Shown: in pieces, positions 27,704 to 32,465 of the stretch
Layout of the letters: every line of letters begins with the position of its first letter
Numbering within the stretch: the stretch's first letter is position 1
Assembly (NCBI RefSeq): GCF_008107625.1
Contig: NZ_SDKK01000012.1
Coordinates: 74,356 to 106,820 of the forward strand
Direction: 5' to 3'
Origin: Zoogloea oleivorans
GTDB taxonomy: Bacteria; Pseudomonadota; Gammaproteobacteria; Burkholderiales; Rhodocyclaceae
Length of the DNA stretch: 32,465 nt
Notes under the pieces: model-generated
Told to the model about the DNA's origin: nothing
The model's input: the letters and a program-made list of their open reading frames with translations, nothing else
The model's database searches: none
Translations under genes and position numbers: made by a program

Positions 27704-29776
27704 GTGCTGATGGCGTTGCGCGCGTTTGCTCTTGTTGCGGCGTTTGTGGGGGTTGCCGGCCAGGTGATGGCTGACGGCGTACCGACCCTGGATGTTGTCG
27801 AGGTACGGGTCGGGCCGGCGGATCTGATCGGCGCGGCCGTGAGCGCCACCGAAGGCGTGCTGACGACGCATCAGCTTGAAACCCGGCCCTTGCTGCGTCC
27901 GGCCGAAGTGCTCGAGGCGGTGCCGGGCCTGATCGTGTCCCAGCACAGTGGCGACGGCAAGGCCAATCAGTATTACCTGCGCGGCTTTAACCTCGATCAC
28001 GGCACCGACTTCGCCACCTGGCTGATGGGCATGCCGGTGAACATGCCGACCCACGCCCACGGGCAGGGGTACACCGATCTCAACTTCCTGATCCCTGAAC
28101 TGGTTTCCAGCCTGCGTTACCGCAAGGGGCCGTACTACGCAGAGGAGGGGGATTTTTCGGCGGCGGGGGCCACCCACATTGACTATCGTCGCAGTCTGTC
28201 CCGCCGTTTTATGCAGGCGGAGTTCGGGCCGCATCAGTACACGCGCCTGCTGGCTGCCGGCTCACGCCTCCTTCCGGAGAATGGCCCGGTACTGCTGGGG
28301 GCTGTCGAGGTGGCGTACAACAATGGTCCGTGGGGCCAGCGAGAGAATCTGCGCAAGCTCAACGCCGTGCTGCGCCTGTCTGCGGGCACGGTCGACAACG
28401 GCTGGTCGGCCACGGCGATGGCCTACCAGTCAGCCTGGACGGCGACCGACCAGGTGCCCCGGCGGGCCGTCGACAATGGTTTCATCGACCGTTTCGGCAG
28501 TCTCGACCCGACCAGCGGTGGCAAGACGAGCCGGTCCAGCCTGTCGGCAGAATGGGCGAGGAGTGACGCGGCGGGGCGGTCGCGGGCCGCCGCCTACCTG
28601 ATCGACTACCGGCTCGATCTCTTTTCCAACTTCACCTATGCCCTCGACAACCCGCTGCGCGGTGATCAGTTCGAGCAGCTCGACCGGCGCCAGATTCTCG
28701 GTGCGACAGCTAGCCATACCTGGTTTGCCGACTGGTCCGGGCGGCCTGTGGAGTGGGTGCTTGGCAGCCAGTTCCGGCACGACCATATCGGCAAGAGCGG
28801 ACTTTTTCTTGCCGAAGCCCGCCAGCGCTACACCACGGTGCGCGACGACCGTGTCGAGCAGACCAGCTTCGGGCTTTTCGGTGAAGCGCGGGTACAGTGG
28901 CGGGACACGCTACGCACCACGCTCGGCTTGCGCGCTGACCAGTACCGTTTCGACGTGAGCAGTGATACGCCGGCTAATAGCGGGCAGGCCGCTGCCTTTA
29001 TCGCCGCTCCCAAGTTCGGCGTCGTTCTCGGACCGTGGATGCAGACCGAGTTTTACGCCAACTACGGCCATGGTTTTCACAGCAACGATGGCCGCGGTGC
29101 GACGATTCGCGTCAATCCCGATCCGCGCAGTGCCGACTACGCTGGCCTGGTGGAACGGGTCAGGCCGCTGGTTCGTGCGCGCGGGACGGAGCTTGGTCTT
29201 CGCAGTGCGCTGGCCTCGGGCTGGCTGACGACCCTGGCCCTGTGGCGGCTTGATGTCGCCTCGGAGCTGCTTTTTGTGGGTGATGCCGGTATCACCGAGC
29301 CGAGTCGTCCGTCCCGCCGCCAGGGCGTGGAGTGGACGACTCACTGGACGCCCCTGTCCGGGCTGGCGGTGGATGCGGATGTCGCCGTGTCGAGCGCCCG
29401 TTTTCGGGTCGATGAGGGGGGCGGCAGTCGTATCCCCGGGGCCCTTGCCAGGGTCGCCTCCCTGGGCGTGACGCTCGATACGGGCGATCGCTGGTTTGGC
29501 GGCCTGCGGATGAGATACTTTGGCTCCCGTCCACTGATCGAGGACAATTCGGTACGATCCGCATCCTCGATCTTGACCAATCTTAAGGTCGGTTACCGTG
29601 TCGACCGGCACATTACGCTGTCGCTGGATGTGTTGAACCTGTTCGACCGCCAGCTCAGCGACATCGATTACTACTACGAGTCCCAGTTGAAAACCGAAAC
29701 CGCGCCCGTTGCCGATCTCCACTCCCACCCGTCCGAGCCTCGCAGTCTGCGGCTGGCGGTGCGCATGGCCTTGTGA
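27704..29776 (+). CDS. TonB-dependent outer membrane receptor, probably for a nickel complex
   Basis: This 690-residue receptor begins at GTG 27704 or ATG 27710, both giving a signal peptide that ends near VMA (residue 23). TLDVVEV at about 28-34 is a likely TonB box. The plug domain contains LLRPAEVLEAVPGLIV and the YYLRGFNLDHGTDF segment. The rest is a beta-barrel with alternating strands. The last residue is Leu rather than the usual Phe/Trp. The substrate is not readable from the sequence. Position in a NikR-controlled transcript between a nickel permease and a TonB protein suggests nickel or a nickel chelate, as known for FrpB4 in Helicobacter. Confidence 0.9.
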   Translation: MLMALRAFALVAAFVGVAGQVMADGVPTLDVVEVRVGPADLIGAAVSATEGVLTTHQLETRPLLRPAEVLEAVPGLIVSQHSGDGKANQYYLRGFNLDHGTDFATWLMGMPVNMPTHAHGQGYTDLNFLIPELVSSLRYRKGPYYAEEGDFSAAGATHIDYRRSLSRRFMQAEFGPHQYTRLLAAGSRLLPENGPVLLGAVEVAYNNGPWGQRENLRKLNAVLRLSAGTVDNGWSATAMAYQSAWTATDQVPRRAVDNGFIDRFGSLDPTSGGKTSRSSLSAEWARSDAAGRSRAAAYLIDYRLDLFSNFTYALDNPLRGDQFEQLDRRQILGATASHTWFADWSGRPVEWVLGSQFRHDHIGKSGLFLAEARQRYTTVRDDRVEQTSFGLFGEARVQWRDTLRTTLGLRADQYRFDVSSDTPANSGQAAAFIAAPKFGVVLGPWMQTEFYANYGHGFHSNDGRGATIRVNPDPRSADYAGLVERVRPLVRARGTELGLRSALASGWLTTLALWRLDVASELLFVGDAGITEPSRPSRRQGVEWTTHWTPLSGLAVDADVAVSSARFRVDEGGGSRIPGALARVASLGVTLDTGDRWFGGLRMRYFGSRPLIEDNSVRSASSILTNLKVGYRVDRHITLSLDVLNLFDRQLSDIDYYYESQLKTETAPVADLHSHPSEPRSLRLAVRMAL

Positions 29777-30495
29777 TGACTGATCGGGGGCTGTTGTACG
29801 CGATGGGGGCGTCGATTCTGGCGCATGGCCTGCTGCTCGGTTTTGGCGGAGCGAGTCATGCGCCGGTGCCAGCAGCGCAGCCTCTGCTGGAGGCTCGCCT
29901 GGTGCCGGAAGCGCTTCCGGAGAAAAAGCCCGAACCCCCCCGCGTCGCGCCAGCGCAGTCCCGGCAGGCGCTACCCGAGCCGCCGCGTCCGGTGAAGGCG
30001 CAAGCCCGGCCGGAGCCTGTCTCGGCCCCACTGCCGCGCATCGTTGCCGATGCGCGCAGCGAGCATCCTGCTCCGGCCATCCTGAGCGCCCCGGCGGTCG
30101 TTGCAGCTCATGCCACCGCTGTCGCCCATGCGCCGGTGGCCAGCGGGCCGGTGACGCCAGCTCCTGCCCAAGTGGCGAGCGCGGCAAGCGGCGCCAGTTA
30201 CTCACCACCCAGTTTCGGGGCGAGCTACCTGGACAATCCCAAGCCCGGTTATCCGATGATGGCCCGTCGGCGTGGCCTGGAGGGCACCGTTCGTCTCGAC
30301 GTGCGGGTGTCCGCCGAGGGCATCCCCATTGCGGTCAAGCTGAAAGAGAGCGCGGGCCATGACTCGCTTGACGAAGCGGCCGTCACCGCCGTCTGGCACT
30401 GGCGCTTTGTTCCGGCCCGGCGTGGCGGTGAGGCGGTGGAGGCGTCGGTGGTCGTGCCGGTGCGTTTCCGTCTGAGCGCCGACGACGCTGGCTGA
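29776..30495 (+). CDS. TonB-family energy-transducing protein
   Basis: This 239-residue protein starts at the ATG overlapping the receptor's stop (TGATG). Residues 6-26 form the N-terminal membrane helix. The middle, about 30-150, is rich in Pro, Ala and charged residues and should span the periplasm. The C-terminal domain (about 150-235) has the TonB fold signature YPMMARRRGLEGTV and ends with VWHWRFVPARRGG. No exbB or exbD is found in the window, so it must share a motor encoded elsewhere. Coupled translation with the receptor suggests a dedicated partner. Confidence 0.92.
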   Translation: MTDRGLLYAMGASILAHGLLLGFGGASHAPVPAAQPLLEARLVPEALPEKKPEPPRVAPAQSRQALPEPPRPVKAQARPEPVSAPLPRIVADARSEHPAPAILSAPAVVAAHATAVAHAPVASGPVTPAPAQVASAASGASYSPPSFGASYLDNPKPGYPMMARRRGLEGTVRLDVRVSAEGIPIAVKLKESAGHDSLDEAAVTAVWHWRFVPARRGGEAVEASVVVPVRFRLSADDAG

Positions 30496-30502
30496 CTACC
30501 TC

Positions 30503-31123
30503 ATGTCTCTTCATCTCTGGTTGGGTTTTCTCGCCGCGACGCTGGTGGTCGCGCTTTCACCCGGTCCGGGCGCAGTGCTCAGCATGAGCGTCGGTCTGCG
30601 CCACGGCTACCGGCACGCGCTGGCGGCAATTCTTGGTTTGCAGACGGCCTTGCTCCTGCAGTTGTCGCTGGTTGCGCTTGGTCTTGGCGCGCTGCTGGCC
30701 GCGTCGGAAAACGCTTTTCTGGCCGTCAAGCTGGCAGGGGCGGCTTATCTGGTGTGGCTGGGCGTGCAGAAATGGAGGTCGCCGGTCGGGGAGGAGGGCG
30801 CGTCGCCGATGGATGAGGCCTTGAAGAGCGGCTTCTACCGGCAGGGCATCCTGGTTAATTTGGGGAATCCGAAGGCGATTGTCTTCATCGCGGCGCTGGT
30901 TCCCCAGTTCATCGATCCCGCGGCCCCCAAGGCGATCCAGTTTCTGGTCATCGGGATCACCATGTTCAGCATCGACGTGGCGGTGATGTCCGGTTACGCG
31001 TTGCTGGCCGGCCGCTTCCGCAATCGCGTGAGGGATCGCCGGGCCGTGGTACTGCAAAACCGGATGTTCGGCGCCATCTTCGTGGGCGCAGGGTGTCTTC
31101 TGGCAGGGGCATCCCGCCACTGA
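30503..31123 (+). CDS. LysE/RhtB-family exporter
   Basis: This 206-residue membrane protein has about six hydrophobic helices. The N-terminal segment LVVALSPGPGAVLSMSVGLRHG and the central ILVNLGNPKAIVFIAALVPQF are signatures of the amino-acid exporter family. It starts 7 bases after the TonB stop and is probably on the same transcript. The true substrate is not known; many members export amino acids, and some relatives in this superfamily move metal ions. Its place behind the nickel genes may be chance or may reflect export. Confidence 0.88.
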   Translation: MSLHLWLGFLAATLVVALSPGPGAVLSMSVGLRHGYRHALAAILGLQTALLLQLSLVALGLGALLAASENAFLAVKLAGAAYLVWLGVQKWRSPVGEEGASPMDEALKSGFYRQGILVNLGNPKAIVFIAALVPQFIDPAAPKAIQFLVIGITMFSIDVAVMSGYALLAGRFRNRVRDRRAVVLQNRMFGAIFVGAGCLLAGASRH

Positions 31124-31132
31124 TCGCCCCGT

Positions 31133-31936
31133 TTAATGTTCGTCGGCGGATATCTGGTCGAGGGCGGCCTCGGTAAGTCCCAGTTCCGCTTCCACGGGTT
31201 CGGCCCAGTCTGTCCAGTCCGGCGATAGGCCGTCGCGGAGCCGTCTTCCGGTGGCGAGCAGCAGGGCAATCCGTCGGGCGCTGTCCCCCAGTCGCAGGGC
31301 CATCGCCGGTTCGTGATGGGCGCGGATGGCTTCGCAGACTTCCACCGGGAGCTTCCAGTTGCGCGCCACCAGAAAGCCGGCTGCGGTGTGGTCGGAGCCT
31401 GTCAGTACGTCCAGGGCGCGGGCTCCTGCTTCAAGGGCGCAACCCGTGCAGTGGAAGAGCACGGCATGTTCCGGGGCGCGGCGCAGCAGCACTGCAATTC
31501 CCGCGTCCTGCATCAGTGCTGCCAGATAGGCTGTGTCAGCCAGCCCCTTGAAAGGTGTCGCGCGGCACACTGCATAAGTAAGATCCGCCGCCCGGGCGCT
31601 GGCCGCCCACAGGGCCTCAATGGCCTTGTCGTCGAGGCCCGAGCCCTGGTTCCTGAGAGCCGTGCTGGCGGCGGTGGCCAGAGTCCGGGTGCGCCCCAGC
31701 ATGGTGATCGCTTCCTGTGCCGAGCGCGGAGCGCTGCGTGGCCTGAATACGGGGGAGTTGGCGACGCGCAGCAAGGCACCGGTTATGGCTGGGTCCTGGC
31801 TTACCGCTGCGGCAAGCTCCCTCGGTCCGGCATTCTCGTCCGCTGCTGCGGCTTGCAGCCTGAGAAAGCCTGGGCCTGGTGCGGGCAGCACCACGCCGCT
31901 GGCCAGAACTGCTTCGACAAGTAGATCCTGATTCAT
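31133..31936 (-). CDS. HDOD-domain signalling protein
   Basis: This 267-residue protein is mostly one HDOD domain (about 10-210), recognised by LAAAVSQDPAITGALLRVANSPVF near residue 42 and a later LMQDAGIAVLL. HDOD proteins lack full HD metal ligands and act in signalling, often linked to motility or second messengers. The N-terminus overlaps no other gene, and GGGAG precedes the start. It converges on the exporter gene with a 9-base gap. Nothing ties it to hydrogenase. Confidence 0.88.
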   Translation of the reverse strand: MNQDLLVEAVLASGVVLPAPGPGFLRLQAAAADENAGPRELAAAVSQDPAITGALLRVANSPVFRPRSAPRSAQEAITMLGRTRTLATAASTALRNQGSGLDDKAIEALWAASARAADLTYAVCRATPFKGLADTAYLAALMQDAGIAVLLRRAPEHAVLFHCTGCALEAGARALDVLTGSDHTAAGFLVARNWKLPVEVCEAIRAHHEPAMALRLGDSARRIALLLATGRRLRDGLSPDWTDWAEPVEAELGLTEAALDQISADEH

Positions 31937-32017
31937 GCTTGGCTCCCGTTCCGGTGTTGCCCACCGTTAGACATTTCTATTACAGCACAGACACAAAAAG
32001 AAAAACGCCAATAGTGT

Positions 32018-32046
32018 TTGACAAGGCTAAAAGGGCTGCCTATAAT
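32018..32046 (+). promoter_or_regulatory. Consensus sigma70 promoter for the tRNA-tuf operon
   Basis: TTGACA and TATAAT match perfectly with a 17-base spacer. The GC-rich stretch GCGCGCTC right after the -10 is the kind of discriminator that makes stable-RNA promoters sensitive to ppGpp. The start would be near 32053, a few bases before tRNA-Tyr. Confidence 0.92.
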
Positions 32047-32058
32047 GCGCGCTCGTTT

Positions 32059-32143
32059 GGAGGGATTCCCGAGTGGCCAAAGGGATCAGACTGTAAATCT
32101 GACGGCACTGCCTTCGAAGGTTCGAATCCTTCTCCCTCCACCA
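32059..32143 (+). tRNA. tRNA-Tyr (anticodon GTA)
   Basis: The 85-base cloverleaf includes an encoded CCA. The acceptor GGAGGGA pairs with TCCCTCC, the anticodon GTA is at 32093-32095, and the long variable arm and GGTTCGAATCC T arm are typical of bacterial tRNA-Tyr. Confidence 0.97.
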
Positions 32144-32214
32144 AGTTTTAGTTGTGAGCTCCGTCCGTGAGTTGCGGTAACGAGAGTGGTGATTGTGAGT
32201 CGCAGCGTTGTAAA

Positions 32215-32288
32215 GCGGGTGTAGCTCAATGGTAGAGCAGAAGCCTTCCAAGCTTATGACGAGGGTTCGATTCCCTTCACCCGCTCCA
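32215..32288 (+). tRNA. tRNA-Gly (anticodon TCC)
   Basis: The 74-base cloverleaf includes CCA. The acceptor GCGGGTG pairs with CACCCGC, the anticodon TCC is at 32247-32249, and the T arm contains GGTTCGATTCC. It follows tRNA-Tyr by 71 bases in the same transcript. Confidence 0.97.
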
Positions 32289-32303
32289 GTTTGAGTGTGT
32301 GAG

Positions 32304-32378
32304 GCCCATGTAGCTCAGTGGCAGAGCACTCCCTTGGTAAGGGAGAGGTCGGCAGTTCAATCCTGCCCATGGGCACCA
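32304..32378 (+). tRNA. tRNA-Thr (anticodon GGT)
   Basis: The 75-base cloverleaf includes CCA. The acceptor GCCCATG pairs with CATGGGC and the anticodon GGT is at 32336-32338. It lies 15 bases after tRNA-Gly and 67 before the EF-Tu start. Confidence 0.97.
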
Positions 32379-32445
32379 TAAATCTCTGGTGCGACAACTC
32401 ATGCTAAGTGTTCCGATTTCCTGATTTTTTTGCGGGGTTGATGAT

Positions 32446-32465
32446 ATGGCTAAGGAAAAATTTGC
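32446..32465 (+). CDS. tuf: Elongation factor Tu, first codons (partial)
   Basis: The reading begins MAKEKF at the right edge, the conserved N-terminus of EF-Tu in betaproteobacteria. The order tRNA-Tyr, tRNA-Gly, tRNA-Thr, tuf is widespread in beta- and gammaproteobacteria and supports the call. Confidence 0.9.

Noticed and set aside
31879-32151. Rightward open frame running into tRNA-Tyr
   Set aside because: It overlaps the HDOD gene start, the tRNA promoter and tRNA-Tyr, so it cannot be a real gene.

Overview
This GC-rich window looks like the chromosome of a betaproteobacterium, probably of the Rhodocyclales (Azoarcus/Thauera/Dechloromonas type). The placement is inferred from gene content, codon use and the tRNA-Tyr/Gly/Thr-tuf arrangement at the right edge, not from a search. 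Most of the window is one large uptake [NiFe]-hydrogenase island: structural genes, maturation genes, an H2-sensing regulatory system and nickel supply.

Layout. At 1-2576 are the end of the small subunit (hoxK), the large subunit hoxG and the cytochrome b anchor hoxZ. At 2606-3700 a leftward gene of unknown function (signal peptide, 13-residue Trp repeats, zinc-ribbon-like tail) breaks the usual hoxKGZ-MLOQRTV order. A 395-bp AT-richer gap follows. It carries a near-consensus sigma54 promoter, an upstream inverted repeat and a palindrome over the predicted start site. At 4096-13224 a tightly overlapping run encodes hoxM, hoxL, hoxO, hoxQ, hoxR, hoxT, hoxV, hypA, hypB, hypF, a small helix-hairpin-helix protein, a second hypC, and hypD. 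At 13385-15415 lies a soluble FIST-domain chemoreceptor, then hypE, hypX, hoxA, hoxB and hoxC (15500-22179).

From 22200 to 24729 come genes not obviously tied to hydrogenase: an exported SH3 protein, a calcium-binding-like protein behind a sigma28-like promoter, and a hot-dog thioesterase. At 24862-26688 nikR and the HoxJ kinase form a pair. At 26807-30495 is a probable nickel import unit: a sigma70 promoter overlapped by perfect NikR half-sites, a HoxN/HupN-type permease, a TonB-dependent receptor and a TonB protein. A LysE-type exporter and a convergent HDOD protein follow. The window ends with a consensus promoter, tRNA-Tyr(GTA), tRNA-Gly(TCC), tRNA-Thr(GGT) and the first codons of EF-Tu.

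How it fits together. HoxBC would sense H2 and signal through HoxJ to the NtrC-type activator HoxA, which acts with sigma54; the hoxM promoter is a plausible target. NikR, HypA/HypB and the import unit would supply nickel. HypCDEF and HypX build the Fe(CN)2CO centre, with HypX making CO in air. HoxL, O, Q, R, T, V and M complete the membrane enzyme. HypX plus the HoxR rubredoxin point to hydrogen oxidation in the presence of oxygen. The least explained parts are the Trp-repeat gene, the chemoreceptor and helix-hairpin-helix protein inside the hyp operon, and the TonB/NikR nickel unit.
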